Of a DNA stretch of 64,000 nt, positions 50,078-59,024 are shown in pieces. A model generated the notes under the pieces. It made no database searches. It saw only the letters and a list, made by a program, of their open reading frames with translations, and had not been told where the DNA came from. The stretch covers positions 3,077,001 through 3,141,000 of the forward strand of contig NC_011420.2 of assembly GCF_000016185.1 (NCBI RefSeq), given 5' to 3'. Every line of letters begins with the position of its first letter. Position 1 is the first letter of the stretch. This DNA comes from Rhodospirillum centenum SW (GTDB lineage Bacteria > Pseudomonadota > Alphaproteobacteria > Azospirillales > Azospirillaceae). The position numbers and the translations under genes were made by a program.

Positions 50078-50113
50078 TCCCCTGCTCCGGCGGACCGGGT
50101 CCGTCCCGGCGAC

Positions 50114-50147
50114 GGCCGCGCAGTCCTGCGCTGCGCGGCCTTTGTTG
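50114..50147 (+). terminator. rpsT intrinsic terminator
   Basis: Perfect 10-bp stem GGCCGCGCAG (50114-50123) with CTGCGCGGCC (50131-50140), a 7-base loop, then TTTGTTG. It lies ~37 bp after rpsT. Confidence 0.85.
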
Positions 50148-50262
50148 TGCCCGCATGGCGGCGGCAAGGTTCCGCCGCCCCGGCCGCGAGTCCCGGCATG
50201 TCCGCGACTCCGCCGCCGGGCGCACGATTTTTGCTTTTTATGCCGTTCCCTTTTCGATCCTG

Positions 50263-50291
50263 TTGCGAGTCCGGAGCCGGGCGACTAGCAT
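50263..50291 (+). promoter_or_regulatory. Candidate promoter upstream of dnaA
   Basis: TTGCGA (50263-50268), a 17-bp spacer and TAGCAT (50286-50291) give a good sigma70-like match. Transcription would start near 50298, about 395 nt before dnaA, so either dnaA has a long leader or a small RNA is made. Confidence 0.5.
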
Positions 50292-50692
50292 CTCCCGACG
50301 CGCGAAGGGGCTAAACGCAAGCGAAGAAAATCCTTCGTCTCTTCTGTGCTGAAGGGCTGGGAAGCAGACCTGGAATGATCATTCGGCTTCATCCTGAAGT
50401 TCTGGCGATCCCACTCTTCCTCTGAATTACAGATGTATTCACGGATACCCAACGTCCCTTGCAAAAAGGGCGCCGGGAAGGGTTTTGGTTCGTCTGTATG
50501 ACTCTGGGGCGGATTGCTTTTCATCGTGTGGCCGGTCGGCAACTGACAGGGCTGCGATCCCATGGGGCGGACCCCGGCCGGGACCGTCACAGCGGGGTTT
50601 GACGTTTGCGTATCGGGGCACGGGTAGGATGCTCCGGTCCGGCGCGCTCCTGGCGCGGCGGGCGGGGCAGGGGACTGGCGGGAGCGGTGTAG

Positions 50693-52216
50693 ATGTCGGT
50701 TCAGCAGGGATCGCTCGATCAGCAATGGGCCAAGGTCCGCGGGCGGCTCAAGGACGAAGTCGGGGAAACCGCCTACCGGAGCTGGCTGAAGCCTCTGACG
50801 GTCGGGGATTTCGACGGCGGGCAGGTCCGCATCATGGTGCCCACGCGCTTCATGCGCGACTGGATCAGGACCCACTACGCCGACCGCATCCGCGCCCTCT
50901 GGTCCGGTGAGAATCCCGGCGTCCAGTCGGTGGAGATCGTCGTCGCCACCAGCCAGAAGTCCGAGACCCGGGCATCCGAGCCCCCTGCATCCGAGATCCG
51001 GGCATCCGAGATCCGGGCACCCGAGACCCGGGCGCCCGCTTCCGGCCCGGCCCCCGCCCGGTCCCGGGCGCGCGCCGTCGCCGAGCCGGCGCTCGACGGC
51101 GCCGCAGCGGCCGTGGCCCCGTCCGCCCCGGCCTACGCCGAGGCGGAGCCCGCCCCCGTGGCCGCCGTCGGCGGGGCAGAGGAGCGGGAGGACCTGTCCG
51201 CCCCGCTCGATCCCCGCTTCACCTTCGAGAATTTCGTCGTCGGCAAGCCGAACGAGCTGGCCTTCGCCGCCGCCCGCCGGGTGGCCGACGCCTCCGCCGT
51301 GACCTTCAACCCGCTGTTCCTCTACGGCGGGGTCGGCCTCGGCAAGACCCACCTGATGCACGCCATCGCCTGGCACATCCGCAGGAAGGACCCCTCGCGG
51401 CGGGTGATCTACCTGTCCGCCGAGAAGTTCATGTACCAGTTCATCCGGGCGCTGCGCTTCAAGGACACCATGGCGTTCAAGGAGCAGTTCCGCTCCGTGG
51501 ACGTGCTGATGATCGACGACGTGCAGTTCATCAGCGGCAAGGACTCCACGCAGGAGGAGTTCTTCCACACCTTCAACGCCCTGGTGGACCAGAACCGGCA
51601 GGTCATCATCTCCGCCGACAAGAGTCCGTCGGACCTGGAGGGGATGGAGGAACGGCTGCGCTCCCGCCTGGGCTGGGGGCTGGTGGCGGACATCCACCCC
51701 ACCACCTACGAGCTGCGCCTGGGCATCCTGCAGCAGAAGGCGGACCAGATGGGGGCCAAGATCCCCCAGAAGGTGCTGGAATTCCTGGCCCACAAGATCA
51801 CCAGCAACGTGCGCGAACTGGAAGGGGCGCTGAACCGCATCGTCGCCCATGCCGAACTGGTCGGCCGCGCCATCACGCTGGAATCCACGCAGGAGGTGCT
51901 GCACGACCTGCTGCGCGCCAGCAACCGCCGCGTGACGATCGAGGAAATCCAGAAGAAGGTGGCGGAGCATTTCAACATCCGCCTCTCCGACATGAGCAGC
52001 GCCCGCCGGGCCCGGGCCGTGGCCCGGCCGCGGCAGGTGGCGATGTACCTCGCCAAGCAGCTCACCCAGCGCTCCCTGCCGGAGATCGGCCGCAAGTTCG
52101 GCGACCGCGACCACACCACCGTGATGCACGCCGTGCGCAAGGTGGAGGAGCTGTGCGGCACCGATCCGGCCTTCGCCGAGGACGTGGAACTGCTGCGCCG
52201 CATGCTGGAGGGCTGA
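50693..52216 (+). CDS. dnaA: Chromosomal replication initiator DnaA
   Basis: 507-aa AAA+ initiator that binds DnaA boxes and opens oriC. Domain I ([20 protein letters not shown]), then a long linker with five 5-residue repeats of S/P-E-x-x-A type (about residues 90-114). Domain III: Walker [16 protein letters not shown], Walker [21 protein letters not shown], and the initiator motif [15 protein letters not shown]. Domain [20 protein letters not shown], which recognises the DnaA box. The start is ATG 50693. The linker repeats are a local oddity; otherwise the length is slightly above average. Confidence 0.98.
   Translation: MSVQQGSLDQQWAKVRGRLKDEVGETAYRSWLKPLTVGDFDGGQVRIMVPTRFMRDWIRTHYADRIRALWSGENPGVQSVEIVVATSQKSETRASEPPASEIRASEIRAPETRAPASGPAPARSRARAVAEPALDGAAAAVAPSAPAYAEAEPAPVAAVGGAEEREDLSAPLDPRFTFENFVVGKPNELAFAAARRVADASAVTFNPLFLYGGVGLGKTHLMHAIAWHIRRKDPSRRVIYLSAEKFMYQFIRALRFKDTMAFKEQFRSVDVLMIDDVQFISGKDSTQEEFFHTFNALVDQNRQVIISADKSPSDLEGMEERLRSRLGWGLVADIHPTTYELRLGILQQKADQMGAKIPQKVLEFLAHKITSNVRELEGALNRIVAHAELVGRAITLESTQEVLHDLLRASNRRVTIEEIQKKVAEHFNIRLSDMSSARRARAVARPRQVAMYLAKQLTQRSLPEIGRKFGDRDHTTVMHAVRKVEELCGTDPAFAEDVELLRRMLEG
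50961..51035 (+). repeat. 15-bp tandem repeats in the dnaA linker
   Basis: Five 15-bp units (CCGAGACCCGGGCAT-like) start at 50961, 50976, 50991, 51006 and 51021. They code [20 protein letters not shown] and PETRA in domain II of DnaA. Confidence 0.85.
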
Positions 52217-52264
52217 CGCGGCCGGCCGGCCCGCCGCTTCTGCCCCGGCCCTGCCCGCCGTGGG

Positions 52265-53308
52265 CTAGAGCGTCGGCGGGATCGCCGGTGGCGGCGGGCT
52301 CAGCAGCGTGCCGGCCGGCCCGTCCGGCAGCACCACGGTCAGCCGTGCCCCGCCGCCCGGCCGGTTGCCGCCCTGCAGTCCGCCGCCGAGCTGGCGCGAC
52401 AGCCGGCAGACGAGATAGAGCCCCAGCCCCAGCCCGCGCCCCGCGATCAGGGGGTCGCCGCCGCGCAGGAACGGCTCGCCCAGCCGGGCCAGCACCTCCG
52501 CCGGCAGGCCGGGGCCGGTATCCTCCACCACCAGCATGACACCGCCCGGGGTCGCCGCGGCCGAAACCGTGACGGCGGTGCCCATCGGCGTGTGCCGGAT
52601 GGCGTTGTCCATCAGCGCGAACAGGATCTGGCGCAGCGCCGTCCCGTCCGTCCGCAGCACCGTGTCCGGGTCGATGTGGACGGTCACGGGGCGGCGCTCG
52701 GCCGTATGCCGGGAGACGGCCAGCCGCAGGGTCCGCTCCACTTCCTCCAGCAGGTTGACCGACTCGATCCGCATGCGCTGGCCGGCATCGGCCTCGGCCA
52801 CGGCGGTGATGTCCTGCACCAGGGCCAGCAGTCCGCGGCCGCCGACGCCGATCTCCCCGGCATAGTCGCGGATCTGGTCCGGCGTCATCTGCCCGGCCAT
52901 GGTCTCCATCAGCTCGGCGAAGCCGATCACGGCGTTCAGCGGGGTGCGCAGCTCGTGGCTGATGCTGGCCATGAACTGCGACTTGGCGCGGGCCAGCGCC
53001 TCCGCCTCCAGCCGGGCCCGCTCCTGCGCGTGCTCGGCCCGGATCGTCTCGGCCAGCGCGGCGGAGGAGCGGTCGGCGATCTGCCCCACCCAGTGGCGCA
53101 CGGCCAGGAACAGGAATCCGGCGGAGACGGCGACGAAGAACAGCCCCTTGACCGTCTGCACCAGATCCGGGGCCACGATGTGGGCCAGCAGCGTCCCGGC
53201 CGCGTAGTCCGACCCGACGATCCAGAGCGCGCCGACCACCACATAGATGGCGGTGACCCGCAGGGCCACCTCCCTCGGCGCGGTTTGCAGCCACGATGTC
53301 CGCAGCAC
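52265..53308 (-). CDS. Membrane histidine kinase (HisKA-HATPase)
   Basis: 347-aa orphan sensor kinase. Two membrane helices near the N terminus (VTAIYVVVGALWIVGSDYA, TVKGLFFVAVSAGFLFLAV) with only a short periplasmic loop. HisKA His in SISHELRTPLNAVIGFAEL, N box in ALMDNAIRHTPMGTA, G1 DTGPGL, G2 GRGLGLGLYLV. No HAMP or PAS. GTG 53308 was chosen because GGGGAGAGG precedes it and it places the helices at the N terminus. It is divergent from the AlkZ-like gene and close to dnaA, but no cognate regulator is adjacent. Confidence 0.9.
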   Translation of the reverse strand: MLRTSWLQTAPREVALRVTAIYVVVGALWIVGSDYAAGTLLAHIVAPDLVQTVKGLFFVAVSAGFLFLAVRHWVGQIADRSSAALAETIRAEHAQERARLEAEALARAKSQFMASISHELRTPLNAVIGFAELMETMAGQMTPDQIRDYAGEIGVGGRGLLALVQDITAVAEADAGQRMRIESVNLLEEVERTLRLAVSRHTAERRPVTVHIDPDTVLRTDGTALRQILFALMDNAIRHTPMGTAVTVSAAATPGGVMLVVEDTGPGLPAEVLARLGEPFLRGGDPLIAGRGLGLGLYLVCRLSRQLGGGLQGGNRPGGGARLTVVLPDGPAGTLLSPPPPAIPPTL

Positions 53309-53472
53309 GGCCTCTCCCCGGGTACGGCCCAGGCGATGGAACCGGAACCCGGTGCCTGGAGCGGAATACCGACATGACGGCCGGATTCTGGCCTGCCGGC
53401 TTTCGCATTTCAAGGTTGCCGCACCGGCTGCGGCGGCTTGCCAGAACCGGAACGGACAGGCAACATCCTGGC

Positions 53473-54669
53473 ATGTCCGATCCCGACATCTCCGATGACG
53501 CCCCTCCGGCCCCGGCCCCGGTTTTACCAACGGGCGTCCCTCTCGCCGTCGGGCTGCCGCAGGCGCTCGCCTTCCGCCTCGCCCGCCAGCATCTGGTGCT
53601 GCCCGCCGATGATCCCGTCAGCGTGGCGCGGACGCTGCTGGGGGCGCAGGCGCAGGTGCAGTCGGCGGCCGTGCTCCAGCTCCGCGCCCGCACCGCGGGC
53701 TTCCCCGACGCCGTGCTGGACCGGGCGCTCTACACCGACCGCACCCTGGTCAGGCTGTGGGCGCAGCGCTCCACCCTGCACCTGACGGCGCGGGACGATC
53801 TCGGGCTGATCCTGGCCCTGCGCCGCCTCTACGCCGGCGGCTACCATCGCTGGTACGCGCGGGAGGGGCTGGAGCCCGACCAGGTGGACCGGCTGGTCAC
53901 CGCCGTGGCCGAGGCGGTGGCGGCGGGACCGCACAGCCGGATGGACCTGTCCCGTCTGCTCACCCCGCGGCTGGGCGCATGGGCGCAGCCCTGGCTGGAG
54001 CACAGCTGGGGCGGCATCATCAAGCTGGCCGCGGCGCTCGGCCATGTCTGCCACGGCCCCGCCCGGACCGAGGGCGAGGCGGGGGTGGAGGCGCTGTTCG
54101 TCAGCCTGCCGCGCTGGGTGGATTTGCCGCCCGTGCCGGAGGGGCGGGTCGCCATGGCGGCGCTGCTGCGCCGCTACCTCGCTGTCTACGGTCCGGCCGG
54201 GGTCGGCGACTTCCGCAAGTTCACCGGCCTGCCGGGCGCGGCGGTGCCGCAGGCCTTCGCCGATCTGGGGCCGGAGCTGCTGCCCGTCGATCTGGCCGGG
54301 CGCCGCGCCTTCGTTCTGGCCGCGGACGAGGCGGCGCTGCGCACGGCCGAGCCGGAGCCCGGCCACCTGACGGCCCTGCCCCTGTTCGACCCCTGGCTGC
54401 TGGCCCATGCCGACACCGGACAGTATCTGGACGACCGCCACCGCAAGGCGGTCTACCGCACGGCCGGCTGGATCAGCGCCGTGGTGCTGCGCCAGGGCCG
54501 GGTGGTGGCGACCTGGACGCACCGGCGCACCGCCGCGGGCTGGTGCGTCACCGTGCAGCCGCTGGAGACGCTGGCCCGGCGGGAACTGGCACCGCTGCGG
54601 CGTCGGCTGGCCCTGCTGGCCGGGCTCCGCCCCGGTCAGATCGAAGTCGTCGTGGATAAGACCAGATGA
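53473..54669 (+). CDS. AlkZ-like DNA glycosylase/winged-helix protein
   Basis: 398-aa protein of the HTH_42/AlkZ family (DUF1006 type), with several winged-helix domains. The family includes AlkZ-type glycosylases that unhook alkylated or interstrand-crosslinked DNA. The Q-rich catalytic-like loop LLGAQAQVQSAAVLQLRART fits the Q-x-Q motif of the family. Further features: WAQRSTLHLTARDDLGLIL, LTALPLFDPWLLAHAD and the terminal WTHRRTAAGWCVTVQPL. The start is ATG 53473. It may repair a DNA-damaging metabolite or act as a nucleic-acid-binding regulator; the activity is not certain. Confidence 0.85.
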   Translation: MSDPDISDDAPPAPAPVLPTGVPLAVGLPQALAFRLARQHLVLPADDPVSVARTLLGAQAQVQSAAVLQLRARTAGFPDAVLDRALYTDRTLVRLWAQRSTLHLTARDDLGLILALRRLYAGGYHRWYAREGLEPDQVDRLVTAVAEAVAAGPHSRMDLSRLLTPRLGAWAQPWLEHSWGGIIKLAAALGHVCHGPARTEGEAGVEALFVSLPRWVDLPPVPEGRVAMAALLRRYLAVYGPAGVGDFRKFTGLPGAAVPQAFADLGPELLPVDLAGRRAFVLAADEAALRTAEPEPGHLTALPLFDPWLLAHADTGQYLDDRHRKAVYRTAGWISAVVLRQGRVVATWTHRRTAAGWCVTVQPLETLARRELAPLRRRLALLAGLRPGQIEVVVDKTR

Positions 54670-54797
54670 CAGGCCGATCCGATCCGGTTAATCCTCTCTT
54701 TCGGGTTGTGTCATTTGTGCTCTCTCTGTCGGTTTGATTGACGCCGGCTTCGCCGTTGGTCTAAACGGACCCTCCGTTCTGACGGAACACATCCCTG

Positions 54798-56423
54798 ATG
54801 GAACATCGGCGCTGGCGGACAAGGCATCTCATCTGCGCGACCGCCGCGTTCTTCATGATCGCCGCCGTCACCAGCCGCGCGGCCTTCCTCTGGTACGAAT
54901 ACGGTCAGGCCCTGGAGCACGGGGCCGCCGCCACCCGTGACATGGCGCATGTGCTGGAGGAATACGCCGCCCGGACCTTCGACGTGAACGAACTGGTGGT
55001 CGAGGACGTGGTGGAGCATGTCACGGCCCGGGGCGGGGCGAAGATGCTGGCCGGCCGGCCGGAAACGGTCCGCTTCCTGCGCGGTCTGTCCGCCCGCACC
55101 GCCAACAACGACTATCTGATGATCGTGGATCCCGCGGGCCGGCCGGTCGCGGGCTCGGCCTGGGAGGTTCCGCCCGGCGCCGATCTGTCCGACCGCTCCT
55201 GGTTCCGGGCCCATGCCCGGGAAGGCCGGGACAGCTATATCGGCGCGGCCATCCTCAGCCGCATGACGCACGAGATCCTGTTCACCTACACCCGCGCCGT
55301 GCGGAGCGGGGACGGGGCGCTGGACAGCATCGTGCAGGTCGCCGTGCGCCCCGCCTTCATCCAGGATGTCTCGCTGGGCAGCGATGTCGGCCGCGGGCTG
55401 GTGCTCTCCCTGGTCGGCGAGGACGGCCGGCTGATCGCCCGCACCGGGCTGACCGCGGACCAGCTCGGCCTGACGGCGGCGGACCTGCTGCCCCCCGCCG
55501 TCCTGACGGAGGCGCAGGGCACGGCCGTCTTCACCCCGCCGCGGGCGGGCGGGGAGGTGATGGTCTCCTGGCGGCGGCTGGAGCGCTGGCCCGTGGTGGT
55601 GGCAGCCAGCCTGCCCATGGCCGAGGTGCTGGCCCCCGTCCGCGTCAGCCTGGGCTGGAGCGTGGCGCTGCTGGGCCTGATCGCCGCCGTCACGGCCGGG
55701 CTCGGCATCGTCGGGCTGCGGCTGGCCGCGCGCGAGGAGCGCGCCCTGGAGGAGGCGGAGGCCGCCGGTCGGCGCCTGTCCGCCGCCCTTGCGGAGCGCG
55801 ACCTGCTGGTGCGGGACATCCATCACCGGGTGAAGAACAACCTCCAGGTCACGGTCAGCCTGCTGATGATCCAGGCCGGCCGGTTCACCGATCCGGCGGT
55901 GCGGACCGCCTTCGCCGACACCCAGGAACGCCTGCAGTCGATCGGCCTGCTGCACGAGGTGCTGTACCAGTCCGACACGGTGGCCCGGGTCGATCTGGCG
56001 GGCTACATCCGGCGCCTGGCCGGCGCGCTCGCCGATGCCTACGGCGCCGCGGAGCGGGGCATCGGGCTCGACCTCGACCTGACGCCGCTGCAGATCGACC
56101 CGATGAAGGCGGTGCCCTTCGCCCTGATCCTGTCGGAAGTCGTCTCCAACGCCTTCAAGCATGCCTTCGCCGGCCGCGGCGGGCGCATCGGCATCACCCT
56201 GCGGCCCGGCGGGAGCGATGCTGCGGACGCTTCCGGCGACGGGAGCGCGGACGGCCTGTTCCTGCGCATCCGCGACGACGGTCCCGGCCTGGCCGCGGAA
56301 CCGCCCCGCAGCGGCTCTGTCGGCCTGACCCTGATCGAGGCCCTGGTCCGGCAGGCCGGCGGCCGCCACCGCCTCTACAGCGACGGCGGCACCGTCTTCG
56401 AGCTGACGGTGGACCGGCTCTGA
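54798..56423 (+). CDS. dCache sensor histidine kinase (HisKA_2 family)
   Basis: 541-aa sensor kinase of the HWE/HisKA_2 group. N-terminal helix (HLICATAAFFMIAAVTSRAA), dCache-type periplasmic sensor (about 35-280, with MIVDPAGRPVAGSAWEVPP, SYIGAAILSRMTHEILF and VVVAASLPMAEVL), second helix (VALLGLIAAVTAGLGIVGLR). The HisKA_2 phospho-acceptor His is in RDIHHRVKNNLQVTVSLLM. ATPase: SEVVSNAFKHAFAG (N box), RDDGPG (G1), SVGLTLIEALVRQ. No receiver or regulator is attached or adjacent; such kinases often signal to EcfG/PhyR-type general stress systems. Confidence 0.92.
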   Translation: MEHRRWRTRHLICATAAFFMIAAVTSRAAFLWYEYGQALEHGAAATRDMAHVLEEYAARTFDVNELVVEDVVEHVTARGGAKMLAGRPETVRFLRGLSARTANNDYLMIVDPAGRPVAGSAWEVPPGADLSDRSWFRAHAREGRDSYIGAAILSRMTHEILFTYTRAVRSGDGALDSIVQVAVRPAFIQDVSLGSDVGRGLVLSLVGEDGRLIARTGLTADQLGLTAADLLPPAVLTEAQGTAVFTPPRAGGEVMVSWRRLERWPVVVAASLPMAEVLAPVRVSLGWSVALLGLIAAVTAGLGIVGLRLAAREERALEEAEAAGRRLSAALAERDLLVRDIHHRVKNNLQVTVSLLMIQAGRFTDPAVRTAFADTQERLQSIGLLHEVLYQSDTVARVDLAGYIRRLAGALADAYGAAERGIGLDLDLTPLQIDPMKAVPFALILSEVVSNAFKHAFAGRGGRIGITLRPGGSDAADASGDGSADGLFLRIRDDGPGLAAEPPRSGSVGLTLIEALVRQAGGRHRLYSDGGTVFELTVDRL

Positions 56424-56518
56424 CCCGACCGGACCGGAACGCCGGGCTGCATACCCGGCGTTCCGGGCACCCGGTGTTCCAGGCTCCCGGCGGGGCGGGT
56501 CCGGCGGGGAGCCCGGGC

Positions 56519-57244
56519 TCAGCCCGCCGTGCCGGTGCGGGGCTCCTCCGCCCGTTCCTCCTCGCGGATCACCTGTTCCACCTGCTCGCCGAGCCGGAGC
56601 ATCTCCTCTCCGATGCGGCGGCCGCTGCGGAACCACAGCTCCAGCCCCGTGCGCAGGTACTCGCCCTGGGCCGCGGCCAGTTCGACCGGGGAGCGGGCCC
56701 GGCTGATCCTGTTCAGGGCATCGAGCTGGACCTGGGCGGCCTGCTGCGAGTAGGCGACCAGTTCCTGGACGATCGGCTGCGACCGCTCGGCGACGGCCGT
56801 GCCGCAGCGGGCGACGACCCGCATGTTGCGCGAGGTCCGCTCCACCGCGTCCCGTGCCTCGGGCGTGGAGAGATCGACCATCCGGTTCATCTGCTCGGAG
56901 ACCTGGCGCAGCACGGACGAGCCGGCGTCGGTCGCTGAGCGGACGGCCGTCCGCGTCGTCTCCGTGTTGCGCTGGGCGATGGTGGCGCCGCCATCGGCCA
57001 GATCGCGGCCGGTGTCGGCCACGCGGTCGGCCACCTCCCGGGCCGTCCGGCGGGTCTTGTCGAGCGCCTCGGCGCTGTCGTTCCGGGCGGTCTCCGCGGT
57101 GCGCCGGTCCTCGGTTTCCTGCCGGGAGGCGGTGTCGCGCCGGGTATCGCCGCCGTCGCGCTGCGGTGACTGTCCGGCGCGCGGGGTATCGGCCTGCGAC
57201 GTGCCGGCGGACGTGCGGGCATCGGTCTGGTTCTGTGCAGCCAT
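56519..57244 (-). CDS. Phasin family protein
   Basis: 241-aa protein with a C-terminal phasin domain (PHA-granule-associated): VERTSRNMRVVARCGTAVAE, QELVAYSQQAAQVQLDALNR, GEYLRTGLELWFRSGRRIGE. The N-terminal ~80 residues are charged, Gln/Asp/Arg/Thr-rich and probably disordered (QADTPRAGQSPQRDGGDTRR). ATG 57244 was chosen as the start. Phasins coat polyhydroxyalkanoate granules and control their size; PHA genes are not adjacent. It is divergent from dnaN. Confidence 0.85.
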   Translation of the reverse strand: MAAQNQTDARTSAGTSQADTPRAGQSPQRDGGDTRRDTASRQETEDRRTAETARNDSAEALDKTRRTAREVADRVADTGRDLADGGATIAQRNTETTRTAVRSATDAGSSVLRQVSEQMNRMVDLSTPEARDAVERTSRNMRVVARCGTAVAERSQPIVQELVAYSQQAAQVQLDALNRISRARSPVELAAAQGEYLRTGLELWFRSGRRIGEEMLRLGEQVEQVIREEERAEEPRTGTAG

Positions 57245-57715
57245 GGCGGGATGATCCTTGCCTTGGGGCCCCTGGGGGCAGGGCCCTGGTTCGTGGGAGC
57301 GTGCCTCGGTGGTCATGTCCGGGGGCGCCCGCCAAGACGGGGGCGCAGGCGGCATATGGCGGGGGCCGCCCCATGCTGCATTGCGGCAGGAGGGGGAGGG
57401 CTGGCGCGGATGGCTGAGGTCTTCGCCGTTCACCCGGCGGGTCCCCGGCGGGTCCGGTGCCTGCGCGCCGCTTTCCCGCCGCCGCCGCCCTGCCGCGGTC
57501 GTCGGCGCGCGGTCGTCGGCGCGCGGTCGTCGGCGTGCGGTTGCCGGCGTGCGGTTAACGAAGCGCTGTCCCCGCGCCCCGTCTATGCTATGGTGGCGGC
57601 CCTCCGCGGGGGAGGCGAGAGAAAGTGCAACACCCGCCGCGCCGCACCCGACGGCGCACGCACGCCCCGCACGGGCGGCCGCGAGGCGGAAAAAGAGACG
57701 GAACGCGATACCGCG
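57245..57715. other. Divergent intergenic region phasin-dnaN
   Basis: 471 bp with no supported gene. It contains a 14-bp tandem repeat array (57495-57560) about 160 bp before dnaN. Promoters for both genes are expected here. Confidence 0.5.
57495..57560 (+). repeat. 14-bp tandem repeats upstream of dnaN
   Basis: Units of GCGGTCGTCGGCGC start at 57495, 57509, 57523 and 57537, an exact 14-bp period. The fourth is a variant (GCGGTTGCCGGCGT), followed by a partial fifth GCGGTTAACG. Confidence 0.85.
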
Positions 57716-58840
57716 ATGAAGATCACGATCGAGCGTGCGGCCCTTCTTCGATCCCTCGGGCATGTGCAGAGCGTCGTCGAACGGCGCAACACCATTCCGA
57801 TCCTCTCCAACGTCATGCTGCGCGCCGAGAACGGCGAGCTGTCGCTGACCGCGACCGACATGGATCTGGAGATCGTGGAATCCGTGCCGGCCGACATCGC
57901 GCGCCCCGGTTCCGCCACGGCCCCCGCCCACACCCTCTATGACATCGCCCGCAAGCTGCCCGACGGCAGCCAGGTGGAGCTGGACTCCACCGGCGACATG
58001 CTGACCCTGCGCTCGGGCCGCTCGCAGTTCAAGCTGGGCACCCTGCCGGTGGACGATTACCCCGCCATGTCCGGCGGCGACATGGGCCACCGCTTCTCGC
58101 TCTCGGCCGCCGACCTCAAGGCGCTGATCGACCGCACCCGGTTCGCCATCAGCACGGAGGAGACGCGCTACTACCTGAACGGCATCTTCCTGCACGCCTC
58201 GACCGCGCGCGGGGCGGGGGGCGAGACGCCGGTGCTGCGCGCCGTCGCCACCGACGGCCACCGGCTGGCGCGGGTGGAGATGCCGCTGCCCGAGGGGGCG
58301 GCCGGCATTCCCGGCGTGATCATCCCGCGCAAGGCGGTGCTGGAGGTGCGCAAGCTGCTGGACGAGGCGGCCGACCGGATCGAGGTGCAGCTCAGCGACA
58401 CCAAGGTGCGCTTCGCCTTCGACGCCATCACCCTGACCTCGAAGCTGATCGACGGCACCTTCCCGGACTATGAGCGGGTCATCCCCACCGGCAACGACAA
58501 GGTGCTGGAGGTCGATCCCCGCCTGTTCGCGGGCGCCGTGGACCGCGTCGCCACCATCTCCACGGAGAAGTCGCGGGCGGTGAAGCTCAGCCTCGACCGG
58601 GGCGTGCTGACGCTCTCCGCCTCCTCGCCGGAGGCCGGCTCCGCGACGGAGGAGCTGGAGGTGGTGTACGACGCACCGGCGCTGGAGATCGGCTTCAACA
58701 GCCGCTACCTGCTGGACATCACCCAGCAGATCGAGGGCGAGGGCGCCCGCTTCACCATGGCCGATGCCGGCAGCCCCACCCTGGTGCGCGACGTGGCCGA
58801 CGCCAGCGCGCTCTACGTGCTGATGCCGATGCGGGTCTGA
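57716..58840 (+). CDS. dnaN: DNA polymerase III beta subunit (sliding clamp)
   Basis: 374-aa sliding clamp that tethers Pol III to DNA. It starts MKITIERAALLRSLGHVQSVVERRNTIPIL, here split as SLGHVQSVVERRNTIPIL. The three repeat domains are seen as LSLTATDMDLEIVES, GILHA-like FLHASTARG and RAVATDGHRLARVEMPLPEG, and the end is YVLMPMRV. The start is ATG 57716. It is followed by recF and gyrB, the common replication-gene order, here about 5.5 kb after dnaA. Confidence 0.97.
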   Translation: MKITIERAALLRSLGHVQSVVERRNTIPILSNVMLRAENGELSLTATDMDLEIVESVPADIARPGSATAPAHTLYDIARKLPDGSQVELDSTGDMLTLRSGRSQFKLGTLPVDDYPAMSGGDMGHRFSLSAADLKALIDRTRFAISTEETRYYLNGIFLHASTARGAGGETPVLRAVATDGHRLARVEMPLPEGAAGIPGVIIPRKAVLEVRKLLDEAADRIEVQLSDTKVRFAFDAITLTSKLIDGTFPDYERVIPTGNDKVLEVDPRLFAGAVDRVATISTEKSRAVKLSLDRGVLTLSASSPEAGSATEELEVVYDAPALEIGFNSRYLLDITQQIEGEGARFTMADAGSPTLVRDVADASALYVLMPMRV

Positions 58841-59024
58841 CCGGGCCGGTCCCTCCAGAGGCCGTGAGAGGCAGGGGCGCGGGCATGGGGGCGCAGGCAT
58901 GGGGACCACCCGGCCCGGGGCGCTCCCCGCCCCCCGGGCGGCCTTCCCTTCGCGGCCCGCTCCGCCCATATTCCGCCCGTCCGCCGGCCCCTGACCGGGC
59001 CGCCCGCTCATCCTGGATTCCGTC

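Larger units (their letters stand above)
50078..50692 (+). other. rpsT-dnaA intergenic region
   Basis: 615 bp without a protein gene. It holds the rpsT terminator (50114-50147), an AT-rich T-tract patch (50225-50260), a candidate promoter at 50263-50291, and possibly a second one starting TTGACG near 50600. The expected leader of dnaA is ~395 nt. I find no cluster of DnaA boxes (TTATCCACA-like), so oriC here is not supported. Confidence 0.5.

Noticed and set aside
50222-50692. oriC upstream of dnaA
   Set aside because: There is an AT-rich patch but no cluster of DnaA-box-like 9-mers; in alphaproteobacteria the origin is often elsewhere.
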